The translations under genes were made by a program, and so were the position numbers. Shown here piece by piece: positions 32,685 to 54,587 of a stretch of 64,000 nucleotides of DNA (the stretch's first letter is position 1; each line of letters begins with the position of its first letter). A model generated the notes under the pieces. The model was not told where the DNA came from, did not search any database, and worked only from the letters and a program-made list of their open reading frames with translations. Source of the DNA: Lumbricus rubellus (taxonomy: Eukaryota; Annelida; Clitellata; Crassiclitellata; Lumbricidae); the NCBI GenBank assembly GCA_945859605.1, contig OX243821.1, forward strand, positions 16,163,899 through 16,227,898. Direction: 5' to 3'.

Positions 32685-34355
32685 TTATTGTAGGTACCAG
32701 CTGAGATGAAGATTGGTGAAGAGTACGAAGTAGAAGCTACTTTTACGAATCCTCTGCCTAGGAACTTAACGCAATGTGAATTTACCTTCGAAGCACCAAG
32801 TCTTCTGAGACCAACTAAACTTTCTCACGCGTAAGTTTCTTTGCAGACTAAATATATCATCACCAACTACTCGAGCATTCTTAATTCTCAAGACATTTCA
32901 GACCAAGACATCATGGGGGCGTGGTGGTATAGTGGTGGCGTCGGTGCCTTTTAGCCGGAGGGTTTCTGTTTCGAATCCACCTCAAGCCGGCGAGTAAGGA
33001 TCATGAGCAAGTTCTTCACTTGCAATAATTATTTCTCTAGCGCTTCGGCGTGAAACTCCAATGCAGTGTCGATCCGCGCTTTAGTCGGGACTTGGAAGTG
33101 CCTCTGAGTAGAGAGCTTGAAATGGCGCTATAGAAATGGAACAGTAAATAAATAAAAATCCTACATTTATATAGTTTAAAGTGACTATTTTTTGCCAATA
33201 TAGAAACCTACGCTCATCAAAGTAAGTAAGCACAATGGGTCAATTATACAATATGAAACATCGCATTAATAAGCTTACATAGAAGAAATAATTGGTAATT
33301 AACGACACAAATTAAGTCAGAAGTTCATTGAATTGACATTTCAGTCACTTCACACTTAGTGTCAAGCAAATCATCTGTACAATATCCTATAGTGATTATA
33401 ATCCTTTCCAATCAACGAATCACTGCGTGGGTGGCTCTCGATTATGTGAGCAAAGGCTTAACGGCGATATCCAATTGATCGTCAAGGACATTCACGCCCT
33501 GGGTCATTTGAGGACACTAGCGACTAGGGTTTCATGAGTCTTAGCACATCTGCAACATGTCAATTTGTAGGACTATTAGTTGACAAATCTCCTGTCGCGG
33601 AAGCTTTCTAATAATGGCCGAAAGACTCGGTTTATCCTTTACGTAGCATAACATAACATAACACAACAGAACATAACGACCGCGTAAGGACCTTGGGCAA
33701 GTCCTTCACTCACAATTGCTCACCGCTTTGGCGTGAAACTCCGATGCAGTGTCCGCTCTGCATTCGGGAGCGCCTCTGAGTAGGGAGATACCTTGAAGGG
33801 GCGATATAACAAGTGCACATACAAACAAATAAGTAGGGACCTTGTGCAAGTCCTTCATTCATTCATTCATTCATTCATTCATTCATTATTAGAATTTATA
33901 TAGCGCCTCTTCAAGAAACTACTCAGAGGCGCTCCCAGCCCAGTCACGACCAAAGAAAAAAGATTTAAGAGACTTGAGAAATAAAGTTCATTACCAATTG
34001 CTCGTGCGCTTCGGCGTGAAACTCCGATGCTGTGTCCGCGCTGTAGTCGGGAACGCCTCGGAGTATATCGAGCTTGATGAAGCGCTATAGCAAATACGAG
34101 AAATAAATAAATTAAATAAATATCTGAGAAAAAAGTACGTGGACACAGATAATTATTACAGACCACGTGCGTTGCTATTGTTCTTGTAGAGACGTTCACC
34201 CGCGAGGTGTCGCTAAGTCCAGTACAAAGCTGACTCCTCAGAAGGAGGGAGAGACAGAGGTGATCGTCGGATTCTGGTCAAAGGAACTCTCTGACCTTAC
34301 CGGAAGTGCAAAAGTCAAGGTCACATCGAACGAGAACAGTGTCGCTTGCGATTAA
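14351..34355 (+). CDS. transglutaminase A (protein-glutamine gamma-glutamyltransferase), 15 coding exons
   Basis: It cross-links proteins by joining Gln to Lys side chains in a Ca2+-dependent reaction. Coding exons: 14351-14546, 16076-16366, 17805-18062, 18675-18793, 19559-19666, 20769-20943, 22520-22658, 23260-23363, 25915-26074, 27302-27381, 28727-28812, 29310-29511, 30155-30315, 32694-32830, 34190-34355. They join in one frame to 2382 nt (793 aa, stop TAA), every boundary GT-AG. Domains: acylation-type N-terminus and Pro-rich linker (~1-115), beta-sandwich (~116-250, [12 protein letters not shown]), catalytic core (~250-540), two beta-barrels (~545-690 and ~694-793). The triad is Cys373 in RYGQCWVFS, His432 in [10 protein letters not shown] and Asp455 in AIDATPQE; Cys-His spacing is 59 and His-Asp 23, very close to human TGM2. 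Trp in SPVAW matches the transition-state Trp, and AEVNAD matches a Ca2+-binding segment. The length and 15 exons recall vertebrate TGM1 and F13A1. No stop or frameshift breaks it. Gene B lies 2.3 kb downstream on the same strand. Confidence 0.93.
14683..14894 (-). mobile_element. tRNA-derived SINE in intron 1 of transglutaminase A
   Basis: Near-complete copy: the tail gtatgtgcacttgttatagc lies at the left and the tRNA-like head with ggttcgaatccacctc (minus strand) at the right. It is antisense to the gene. Confidence 0.85.
15316..15632. mobile_element. degraded hAT-like MITE
   Basis: Ends caaggccgtagccagg and ctatctacagccttg are roughly inverted, and an internal ttctgacgacc signature is shared with other MITEs here. 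I see no matching target duplication. Confidence 0.4.
15713..15952 (+). pseudogene. partial duplicate of transglutaminase A exon 2
   Basis: 240 bp almost identical (I count two mismatches) to 16151-16390, covering the second part of exon 2, its donor site and 24 bp of intron. It lacks the first ~75 bases of the exon and has no good acceptor: the AG present is preceded by gataaa, not pyrimidines. It is probably not spliced in. It could also be an assembly duplication of two haplotypes. Confidence 0.8.
16388..16780. mobile_element. hAT-type MITE, TSD gtcaacaa
   Basis: A 393 bp element with termini cataggcgtatgg and ccaacgcctatg, flanked by perfect gtcaacaa at 16380-16387 and 16781-16788. It sits only 21 bp beyond the donor of exon 2 of transglutaminase A. 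Internal ctgacgacctttttt blocks are shared with other MITEs in the window. Confidence 0.9.
17010..17075 (-). mobile_element. tRNA-like SINE head fragment
   Basis: The minus strand carries a ctagttagctagaccggtaa A-box-like segment and ggttcaagcccc as a B-box-like segment. No complete tRNA fold is apparent, so a SINE remnant is more likely than a functional tRNA. A second, perfect-stem hairpin (17103-17190, arms containing ttacaacctgcgattaacat) abuts it. Confidence 0.45.
17541..17720 (+). repeat. (GTAA)n microsatellite in intron 2 of transglutaminase A
   Basis: A tetranucleotide array in sense orientation, ending about 85 bp before exon 3. Every unit pair reads gtaagt, the consensus 5' splice site. 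Confidence 0.95.
18540..18668. mobile_element. copy of the CATCTATG-ended repeat abutting exon 4
   Basis: Shares the aaaacgacgctttttc block and the ttttacatctatg terminus with 6069-6904 and 40453-40901. It ends 6 bp before the splice junction of exon 4 (18675), so the T-rich tract ahead of this acceptor is transposon-derived. The left boundary is uncertain and may extend to ~18430. Confidence 0.5.
18915..19121. mobile_element. hAT-type MITE (cagggc...gccctg family)
   Basis: Termini cagggcttttttaacgtgca and aaaagcagccctg, flanks gtatgctg / gtatgccg (7 of 8). Related to 11454-11646 and to the outer element at 26501-26930. Lies in intron 4 of transglutaminase A. Confidence 0.85.
19391..19438 (+). 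mobile_element. SINE tail fragment
   Basis: Only the 3' end of the SINE family is present: gagcttgaaggggcgctata and then gtgcacatacaaacaaac. It is joined to a MITE-like piece (gaccgtatccaggatttta). Confidence 0.7.
19747..20075. mobile_element. hAT-type MITE, TSD gtgatcat
   Basis: 329 bp with termini cagggccgtgttaaac and ttaaacacggccctg and perfect 8 bp flanks at 19739-19746 and 20076-20083. It has a sub-terminal hairpin around ccattcggtg...caccgaatg. A fragment of the same family is at about 20695-20742, just before exon 6. Confidence 0.92.
20769..20943 (+). CDS. transglutaminase A exon 6: catalytic cysteine
   Basis: Encodes the GNW...SPVAW segment and [14 protein letters not shown]. The nucleophilic Cys373 codon is TGC at 20913-20915. 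The exon must end at 20943 with donor GTCAGT to join exon 7 in frame (T-T-I-C-R-A-L-G). Gene B uses the same unusual donor. Confidence 0.93.
21830..22075 (-). mobile_element. second tRNA-derived SINE type
   Basis: The minus strand starts with gtgcgacctggtggcggacc, has a B-box ggttcaaatccgggtaacg and then gaccttgggcaagttgttca. The head differs from the main SINE family, but the ccttgggcaagt junction is shared. Lies in intron 6 of transglutaminase A. Confidence 0.6.
22315..22505. mobile_element. degenerate relative of the cagggc...gccctg MITE
   Basis: Shares tttttagaactgc and ttttcattctccatggtaa-like blocks with 11454-11646 in the same order, but the ends are eroded. It stops just upstream of exon 7. 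Confidence 0.45.
22656..22728. repeat. (TTGTA/TTGCA)n microsatellite at the exon 7 donor
   Basis: A pentanucleotide array, attgtattgc repeated, beginning at the exon 7 donor of transglutaminase A; the donor's GTATTG is the first repeat unit. Confidence 0.9.
22835..23235 (+). repeat. (TCAG/TCAA)n degenerate microsatellite
   Basis: About 400 bp of tcaatcaatcagtcagtcag variants in intron 7 of transglutaminase A, ending about 25 bp before the acceptor of exon 8. It contains many cag triplets but few pyrimidine tracts. Confidence 0.9.
23260..23363 (+). CDS. transglutaminase A exon 8: catalytic His and Asp
   Basis: Encodes [16 protein letters not shown] and [16 protein letters not shown]. His432 is at 23267-23269 and Asp455 follows 23 residues later. 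Acceptor ttttccaag, donor GTATTG. Confidence 0.93.
23390..23600 (+). pseudogene. LINE C-terminal tail fragment
   Basis: The frame contains [18 protein letters not shown] followed by [10 protein letters not shown], matching the conserved tail block (R-S-A...LVPR...R-AFS) of many non-LTR retrotransposon ORF2 proteins. It is interrupted at its right end by the Ginger-like element. Confidence 0.6.
23603..25187 (-). mobile_element. Ginger-like DNA transposon, internally deleted
   Basis: A 1.58 kb element with ~160 bp terminal inverted repeats starting tgttacaggcaatgtg, flanked by tata on both sides (23599-23602 and 25188-25191). The TGTTA start and a 4 bp duplication fit the Ginger group of cut-and-paste transposons, whose transposase resembles retroviral-type integrase. 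It sits in intron 8 of transglutaminase A inside a LINE fragment. The tata flank is weak evidence because the left side is an atat run. Confidence 0.7.
24070..24940 (-). pseudogene. C-terminal part of a Ginger/KRBA2-like transposase
   Basis: The minus-strand frame is open from about 24940 to the stop at 24070. The first part is a Ser/Thr/Pro/Asn repeat region encoded by a 78 bp tandem repeat (24680-24890). Then come a Lys/Arg-rich helix ([20 protein letters not shown]), a [11 protein letters not shown] segment and a terminal Cys-rich motif with paired CxC (KCNCSG...CKTNRCKC...CNSRCH). This tail is familiar from integrase-domain proteins annotated as KRBA2- or SCAN-domain-like. The integrase core itself is absent, so the piece cannot transpose on its own. 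Confidence 0.55.
25606..25871. mobile_element. hAT-type MITE, TSD acatcaat
   Basis: 266 bp with termini cagggacggataaaa and gatccgcctctg and perfect flanks acatcaat (25598-25605, 25872-25879). It ends 43 bp before exon 9 of transglutaminase A. A truncated reverse copy is at 36419-36480. Confidence 0.92.
26115..26391. mobile_element. hAT-type MITE, TSD cttagctc
   Basis: 277 bp with termini cagggccggattaag and cttaatccggccctg and perfect 8 bp flanks at 26107-26114 and 26392-26399. Same family as 30434-30641. Confidence 0.95.
26501..26930. mobile_element. hAT-type MITE hosting a nested MITE
   Basis: Outer termini are cagggcttttttaaaacgtg and aattccttaaaacagccctg, with flanks aactcatt / aattcatt (7 of 8). 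It is split by the element at 26538-26761. Same family as 18915-19121, which shows the uninterrupted form. Confidence 0.88.
26538..26761. mobile_element. nested hAT-type MITE, TSD acaaaatg
   Basis: 224 bp with termini caggggcgcaacc and ttgcgccactg and perfect flanks acaaaatg at 26530-26537 and 26762-26769. It was inserted into the older outer MITE. Confidence 0.92.
27885..28200 (-). pseudogene. LINE reverse-transcriptase C-terminal fragment
   Basis: Minus-strand frame with [31 protein letters not shown] and a following DWM block, the C-terminal signature of a non-LTR retrotransposon protein. Related fragments are at 46010-46300 and 50190-50480. 5'-truncated, in intron 10 of transglutaminase A. 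Confidence 0.78.
28205..28725. other. intron 10 remainder, no further feature
   Basis: Contains a short (tatg)n run near 28540. No supported coding frame or mobile element. Confidence 0.4.
29564..29830 (-). mobile_element. tRNA-derived SINE carrying a nested MITE
   Basis: SINE core and tRNA-like head (minus strand gattcgaatccaactc-type B box) in intron 12 of transglutaminase A. It is interrupted within the ggacttgc...ggtcc block by the 63 bp element at 29671-29733. Confidence 0.85.
29671..29733. mobile_element. 63 bp piggyBac-like MITE, TTAA duplication
   Basis: Termini ccctttaatgccg and cggcattaaaggg are perfect 13 bp inverted repeats. The element is flanked by ttaa on both sides (29667-29670, 29734-29737). 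The CCCTTT start and TTAA target are the piggyBac hallmark. Confidence 0.88.
30434..30641. mobile_element. hAT-type MITE, TSD gcattga(t/c)
   Basis: 208 bp with termini cagggtcggattaag and cttaatccggtcctg and flanks gcattgat / gcattgac. Diverged copy of the 26115-26391 family in intron 13 of transglutaminase A. Confidence 0.9.
31641..32103. mobile_element. hAT-type MITE, TSD atatc(c/t)aa
   Basis: 463 bp with termini caggggcgcccgcagg and ctgggggcgccgctg and flanks atatccaa / atatctaa. An internal ccagtggcgacgccagc near 31820 may be the end of a further nested element. Confidence 0.8.
32184..32345 (+). mobile_element. tRNA-derived SINE, 3' truncated
   Basis: Forward copy with head gggcgcggtggtgtagtggg and B box ggttcgaatccacctc. 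It breaks off after cgtgaaacc and runs into the (GAT)n array. Confidence 0.85.
32370..32683 (+). repeat. (GAT/GAC/GGT)n microsatellite before exon 14
   Basis: A long trinucleotide array, mostly gat with gac and ggt blocks, ending 10 bp before the acceptor of exon 14 of transglutaminase A. Apparent poly-Asp and poly-Met frames are artefacts. Confidence 0.97.
32915..33135 (+). mobile_element. tRNA-derived SINE
   Basis: Forward copy with head gggggcgtggtggtatagtg, a B-box-like gtttcgaatccacctc and a tail ending cgctatagaaatgg. Lies in intron 14 of transglutaminase A. Confidence 0.85.
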
Positions 34356-34720
34356 TGAACATGAAGCTCAACCTTTTTGACTCAACGCAGCGCTCGTGAA
34401 TAAGCCGGTGCCCCGCGCTTGGCTTCTAGAGGCGCTTTAGAAAATAATCAGAAGTTTACGAATACGATTACGATAATAACCATCGTGATTGCCGACTGTC
34501 TGCGATTCCATTTAATTAAATCAGGTTTCTAATTTTGAATTTCTGGCTATGAAACATCTCCGTAACCGAATCCTCGTGTTTCTTTAATTCATAATTATTT
34601 CGCCCACCAGATTAAACTGAAGAGCTGTGTATCGCATGTGACGATTGTGAAATTTCACTGAATGCAATAATATAATTTTATTATTATTGTCGGCGTCGAA
34701 TATTTTTTACGTTAAGTTTA
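33256..34720 (+). repeat. segmental duplication, source copy (intron 14, exon 15 and 3' flank of transglutaminase A)
   Basis: Blocks such as tgacatttcagtcacttcac, aggactattagttgacaaa and tttctaataatggccga, plus the region after the stop codon, reappear in the same order at 52540-54556 and 60483-60577. Two SINE pieces (33679-33836 and 33995-34110) lie inside. Confidence 0.85.
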
Positions 34721-35482
34721 ATGTTTTCGGTTTAACTGATGAGAACCGAATTTTATAATTGATGAGAGTAGAGCAACATAGAATAGGCCTATGCCCTACC
34801 CATGGCAGGTTTTTTTGCCTCAGTAACAGCTGTAACCCCAGTTTTACTCCGCAGTGATGCCACTCAGCTTTTTCCACCTAGATCTAGGTTTTTTTTTGGT
34901 ATAGGTTTCTTTTTTTTTATTTGTCAAGATCTAGATTTTTCTCATGGCGGTTTCTAGACGAGTTGTAGGTTAAAAATATTAGACATTTTGACGTAAGAAT
35001 ATGACCCGAAAAGTCGCAAGCTTTAAGCTTTTGGAGTGAAATACTAAAAAAGGTCATCAGAAATTTTCAAGCCATAGAAATGCAACATTCCTGTGACAAA
35101 TTCTCAATCCGGGATCTGAATTTTTCAAAATTCAGAGTGCTATCCCCGTGTATGCTACTCCACTGTTGAGTGCAATCAGACATCTAATTCCTGCAGTAAA
35201 TAAAAAATTTACACTTTTCCACATAATGTGTCAATGCGAAATAATAATTATTATTGCGAGTGCATCAAGCGCCGCTCCTATCCAATGACCAGACATCTAA
35301 CGTAACAGGGTCACACAACGTAGAACTTTGGCTTCTATTCTGCCTTCTGAGTTTTCATCGAACTACGTTCCTTCCGTGAATTTGAATTATCTAATTATTA
35401 TTCTGCAACAAGGTCAGCCTTCTCAGATGACAGATGTCGAATTGACCGGCAATTACGAATGAAGACGCTACTTACAAGACCA

Positions 35483-35650
35483 TAGTAACTATACTTAGTA
35501 GACCATAGTAACTACTTACTAGACCATAGTAACTACTTACTAGACCATAGTAACTACTTACTAGACTATAGTAACTACTTACTAGACCATAGTAACTATA
35601 CTTACTAGACCATAGTAACTATACTTACTAGAACATAGTAACTACTTAAT
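35483..35650. repeat. ~22 bp minisatellite
   Basis: The unit actagaccatagtaactactt is repeated about seven times with small variants. A pair of ~70 bp direct repeats starting near cgatacccttcggccagcga and cgatacccttagtccagcga follows (35805-35900). Confidence 0.85.
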
Positions 35651-35899
35651 TGTAATTTTGTAATTGTAATTGAACATTTGTATAGCGCCGCTCACAGATT
35701 CAGTAACGCTCCCGACCCTATAGTTAGCACTTCCCCTAACTAGAACTTACTAGAACATAGTAACTACTTACTAGAACATAGCATCTTGTTAGGGCTAACT
35801 CGATACCCTTCGGCCAGCGAGAGGGGTGAAGCCTAGTAGTAGAATTTAGTAACTTCCTATGGTTAACTCGATACCCTTAGTCCAGCGAGAGGGGTGAGG

Positions 35900-36580
35900 C
35901 TTAGTACCTGCCCACGCCTAACTGAACGCCCGTGCCACCTGCCTTGGGCTACGGACACTGGGTACCGGTAACTGTTCAAGGAACCAAAGTCAACCAGGAA
36001 ACATCGTATGCTGGGTAGGCCCTAACATCCTACAAGGATCTTATGCAACGGCATGTATAAATAGGCGTCTCTCTACGATAGAAAAATAAGACTTGCTGCA
36101 TGCACTTGATCGAAAGAAAGGTAGGTGATTTTATTTTGTACTTGACGTATGTCAAGAGGAATGTCATGTATGATGCATGTAATTGATGTAGGCTTAGAGA
36201 CCGTTCTGTATACATCCACTACTTGCACTCATGTTGTTTTTGGTTTTTGGCAATAAATAAATAAATAATTAAAAATTTAAAAAAATAAATGTCCTTGTTG
36301 ATTGTAACAGATCTTGATTAGTTCGTAATCTCCTGTCAATTGCACACACAGTCTGTCGAGTAAATGGTTCTCCATATAATATTACATAAGTTACGTAGGC
36401 TATGAATTGGAAGGGGTCAGAGGCGGATCCAGAGGGCCAATCCGATCATGGCCCACACTTCAAAATTGCATGGGACAGTCACGGAAATTATAAGCTTACT
36501 CGTTACTTCTTGCTCTCTACACCGGCGTGTTATTCATTGTACTACCGGACCCCCGTATTGTACAGTCCTATTTATTTTAT
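35900..36580. other. intergenic/upstream region of transglutaminase B
   Basis: No clear gene. 36419-36480 is a truncated copy of the MITE family of 25606-25871. A possible 5' UTR intron acceptor (tctgtag) is at 36581-36587. Confidence 0.4.
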
Positions 36581-36615
36581 TCTGTAGGCTGACCACTTTC
36601 AACTCAATCTTTCCG

Positions 36616-50079
<13,464 letters not shown>

Positions 50080-50189
50080 CAAGCGATGAAGCTCCTATCT
50101 CGTTGATGCTGGAACGGCTAAATTGGATCTCGTAAAACCAGAAGCCTCGTTACGTTCCATTTAAAACAGTTTTCATTTTTATATCATAA

Positions 50190-50480
50190 TTATAATGTAT
50201 TCCGCTAAGCGTTGGCGAGCGTAGGAGAGGAGAGGACAATGATAAAACAATCAGAGAAAGACAAAAGAAATGGATAGGGCGTATAGGCTAAGAGGAGACA
50301 ACCTGGTAAAGACGGTGATAGAAGGAAAAATGGAAAGGAAAAGAACAAAAGGAAGACCACGACAGATGCTTCTGGACATGTTGATGACGAGGATTGGATA
50401 CCAAAACTAAAGGAGAAGGCCCAGCGGAGGGAAGAGTGGCGACATTGGACAATAAGCCGAACCTGCTTAGGGGCAGAGAA
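50190..50480 (+). pseudogene. LINE C-terminal fragment downstream of transglutaminase B
   Basis: Frame pieces with TIRERQKKWIGR, EGKMERKRTKGRPRQMLLDM and KEKAQRREEWR, joined by frameshifts. Same family as 27885-28200. Confidence 0.7.
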
Positions 50481-51035
50481 CCAGAAGAAGACGAATGTAT
50501 TTCACTTTATACGTTTCCTACTCCCGTTGACAACAATCTTTGCGATCACGTTCACACATCCTTGAAATTCCACGTTCTGACCTTCTCAGAAGAAAAGGTT
50601 TAATTACTAGAATGTTTTACACATGTTAACTTGTTTGACGATAATAGTATAGTAATTATATTATATTATAGGCCTATATAACCTGTGATTTACTACTTAT
50701 TGTGACGTCGATGTATTATGATGATGTTCTATGTTCCATTGTTCGTTTGGAAGTGGAGTAACAAAGAAAATACTTACTTTACTTACTTACTTATTAATAT
50801 TTGTTTTACATTGCTTTTCAGGTATTATTATTACTAAACTGTATTATTGCTTCTATGCATTATTCGTCGATTTTCCATTGTGCGTTTGCAAATGGAGTAA
50901 TAAAGGCTATACTTACTTATTTACTTATTTACTTACTTACTCACCTACAGTACTTAATTACTTAAGCTTACTTGTCAATAGTTCAAACTTTGCATTATTG
51001 CATGTCATTGCATTTCTAATTGTAATTGCATTCTA

Positions 51036-52031
51036 CAGGGTGGTCCTGCATAAATGAACCAACTTTGAATGCATATAACTCCGCCAATTTTTGGAATTTA
51101 TTTATACTTTATGCGTCATTTTAAAGATATTTCACTCTAGTATTAGATGCTGAAGAGTCGAAATGGTGCTAGTTCAGGTTTTAATTATATGCTTGGAACA
51201 GCGCTAGCTACCATATTTTGCTGTTTTTTGTGACGCGTTCAGGCGCCGTTTCCCCGGGATATTCACAAATCGTTTTTTTCTGACACTCACATAGACACGA
51301 TCAGTTTGGGTGTTTTTAGAAGTATATAGCATGAATATATTCTCGTCATTAACCATGTCCTTTCAATTTTTAAACAGCCGTGCGCTGCCACGCGCTTCTT
51401 CAGACGCAAGGAAACGGCTGGCAGCACGCCAGTCGTTTCTTTACGTCGTTGTTTGGGAGCTGTTACACTTCACGTCGACGAATAACTTTAGATCATCTTT
51501 TCCAATACGTTATACGGTGCTTCTGGGACGACCTGTTTCGTGCTGAATGACCCGACGAGCTTTGCTTGTAGGGTCTACTTGGGTCATTGTCTTGAATGCA
51601 AATTTACTCGGACACACGAGCAATGTTAGCGGATGTGCGCGCCGACTTCCATGGTTCACGAGTAGAATTAAGGTCCTATTTTATCAATTTTTCGGTAGCA
51701 GATGATTCAAGGCATTTTTATTCTATCCTTTGTGAAGAAACTAGTCAATTATTTCAAACGAATTAAATTCCTTATCAGTTCGTAAAATTAAGATCAAAAC
51801 TCGATCATCGTCTGTCGATGACGCCATATTGCGTCACAAATTACAACAAAATATGGTAGCTAGCGCAGTTCCGAGCAATAGATTGAAACCTAAACTAGCA
51901 CCAGTTCGAATATTTTATGACTATTACTAGAGTGAAATATCTTTAATTTGACGCATAAAGTATAAATAAATTCTAAAAATTGACGGAGTTATACGCATTC
52001 AAAGTTGGTTCATTTATGCTGGACCACCCTG
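51036..52031. mobile_element. Tc1/mariner-like element with ~200 bp inverted repeats, TA duplication
   Basis: Ends cagggtggtcctgcataaat and its inverse are flanked by TA (51034-51035, 52032-52033). The inverted repeats reach inwards to about 51238 and 51832. The centre (~590 bp) has an open frame (to 51546) without transposase motifs, so the element is non-autonomous. Confidence 0.82.
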
Positions 52032-52983
52032 TATCTATAAGCTTGTGAAGCGCCTCTTGCAGTGACAGTGCACTCTAATCAGAGGCGCTCCCAAATTGTG
52101 AACGACCCATAGGAAATGATATTCTAACTCGTTTATTTATATTCATAATAAGCTAATATAGACTCAACGTATATTCCAGAGGTAACATGTACGATATTTC
52201 AACAGTATTAATAGGAGTTCTTATAAAGAAAACGGGTTGCAAAATTACGTTTGTCTTTTACTGGTAGGGTAGAGTATGGTCTGAGATAGCGGAAGAAGAA
52301 CTTGGGGTGCCAGTTAATTACGAAGAGCGCGCCAAATGTAGTCGCCTGTTCAAGCAGAAACTAGAGCGAAAAATACATTTTTTTTCTCTAGGCGTTATCG
52401 CACTGGGAGCGCTACTGACTGGCCTCGGCTGTGAGCGGTGCTATAGAAATTACTAATCACATTACATTACATACTTATGAATAAGTAGGGGCCCTTGAGC
52501 ATGTCCTTCATTCGCAATAACATTGATCGTGCGCTTCGGCGTGAAACATCGCAAATGATAAGCTTACATAAAAAAAATAATCAGTGATTAATTATGCAAA
52601 TTAAATCAGACGTTCAATGAAGTGACATTTCAGTCACTTCACAATTAGTGTCAAGCAAATCACCTGCACAGTTACTGTATCCTGGTGATAAATCCCTGTC
52701 CAATTAACTAATCACCGCGTGGGTGTCTCTCGATTATATGAGAGAGGCTTAAGGATGATAATACAATAATTATTGAATATGAAGGACAGCCCGGGGTCAC
52801 TAAGGATAACAGCGACTAGCTTTTCATCAATTTTAGTAACCTGCAACATGTCAATTGTAGGACTATTAGTTGACAAAACTACTGTCGTAGGAGCTTTCTA
52901 ATAATGGCCGACAGACTCGGTTTCGCCTTTACGTAGCATAACATAACGTAACAGGACATGGGACATCATAACACATAATAACA

Positions 52984-53276
52984 CAGTGGTTCCGAACCTT
53001 TTTTTTACTTTAGGGCCACTTTTTCTAAGTTGAAGGACATTAGGGGGCCACAAAACTAAAATTTAATTAACTAAAAGCATAAATTTTTTATAAATGAATT
53101 TTTAAAAAAATTTGATGTTATTTATTATATAGACGTCAAAATACAATAATTTGTAATGAAGAATAATTATATGTTCTATCCTGTCCAAACTGTCAATTTT
53201 TCCATATATTTTAAAAATAATATTTAAAGCCTGGCGTGGCACTTTTGGCCCGCGGGCCACGGGATGGGAACCACAG
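52984..53276. mobile_element. hAT-type MITE (gtggcccgcgggcc family)
   Basis: Termini cagtggttccgaacc and gggatgggaaccacag, flanks taataaca / gaatagca (6 of 8). It lies in the duplicated intron and is absent from the source copy. A degenerate (acataac)n tract follows to 53480. Confidence 0.72.
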
Positions 53277-53587
53277 GAATAGCATGACATAGCAGACTAA
53301 ATAGAACATAGTATGTCTTTACATGACATAGTTTACCACAACATAGCTTTAACACAGTATAACACAACATAATATAATAGCAAGACACAACAGATCATGG
53401 TATAACATAACATAACACAACATGACATAGTATAACACAACATCACATGGCTTGACATAACATAATAAAGCATAACGTGACTTGACACAGCATAGCATAA
53501 AATGCAATGTCACACGATCTTACATAATGATCACACAATGTCATACATATGAACAAGTAGAGACATTGTGCAAGACCTTCACTCACA

Positions 53588-53887
53588 CATGGGCGCCCGT
53601 AGAAATGTTTTCAGGAGGGGCAAAACTCGATGGTCACGGTTAAAGTTTTTTGTAGCAAGAAGTTGAAAATGCAAATCCGGAAATTTAGAACATGCAAGGG
53701 TAGTTTGATAGAGGTTTCTTAATGTAATTGTCTCGGTTTCACTTTTTATAATTTTTATTATGACCATAGTTTATTTAGTGCAAATAAATTTGTTAACAAC
53801 CCCAAACTAGCAATTATAAAAATAGGTTTAAACTTTCCAGAGGGGGGGGGCAAGTGCCCCTCTTGCCCATATGTGCGGGCGCCCATG
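53588..53887. mobile_element. MITE with catgggcgcccg ends, TSD cactcaca
   Basis: Termini catgggcgcccgtag and gcgggcgcccatg, perfect flanks cactcaca (53580-53587, 53888-53895). It splits a SINE-derived segment. A related reverse copy is at about 59793-60092. Confidence 0.9.
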
Positions 53888-54093
53888 CACTCACATGCAT
53901 TGTGTTCGTGCTTTCGGCGTGAAGCTCCAATAAATTATTCAGTGTCCGCGCTGTAGTCGGGGTCGTCTCTGATAAGCGAGCTTGATGGATCGCTATAGCA
54001 TTCTCGATAAATAAAAATAAATACCGGCAGATAAAATGAGTAGCCTGCGTAGACAATTATTACAGACTACGTGCGTGGTTATTGTTCTTGTAA

Positions 54094-54245
54094 AACACGT
54101 TCCTCCGCAAGGTGTCGCTAAGTCCATCACTAAGCTGACCCCTCAGAAAGAGGGAGAGACAGAGGTGATCGTCGGCATCTGGTCAAAGAAGCTATCTGAC
54201 CTTACTGGAAGTGCAAAGGTCAAGGTCACGAGAACGGTGTCGTAA
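54094..54245 (+). pseudogene. third transglutaminase copy: orphan exon 15 with lost acceptor
   Basis: The frame encodes the last beta-barrel strands ([20 protein letters not shown] then [15 protein letters not shown]), very like the ends of A and B. The acceptor AG of gene A (ttcttgtag) reads ttcttgtaa here, and one base is inserted just after it. No other transglutaminase exon is found upstream before gene B. It is a non-functional fragment of a partial gene duplication, or the last remnant of a third gene. Confidence 0.82.
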
Positions 54246-54587
54246 TAATTATTGTCGCATCCGATTAATGTTGAGGCTCAATTCGCGTAGATTCCGTATA
54301 AAGATCAAACTGATAATCATTATTATCGTGATTGCTGGTTGCCTGCGATTCCGTTGAAATCAGGCTTCAATTTTTGAATTTCTAACATTAACATTAATAT
54401 TACATTTTTTTATTCGGCAACCAATTCATAACATGTTGTAATTACATCATGGTACTCAAATATGTTGGCTACCTAGGAGACCCAAAAGGGGCCGAAGGTA
54501 CCGCTAGCTATGAAGCATCCCCGTAACCAAATCCCTGCATTTCTCTAACTCATAATAAAGCTAGATTATCAATATATAAATGAACAC

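Larger units (their letters stand above)
52540..54556 (+). repeat. segmental duplication, left part of the copy
   Basis: Homologous to 33256-34590: intron 14, exon 15 and the start of the 3' flank of transglutaminase A, with several later insertions. Homology resumes at 60483-60577 after foreign DNA. Confidence 0.85.

Noticed and set aside
32358..32709. Poly-Asp / poly-Met proteins
   Set aside because: Intronic (GAT)n array between proven exons 13 and 14 of transglutaminase A.
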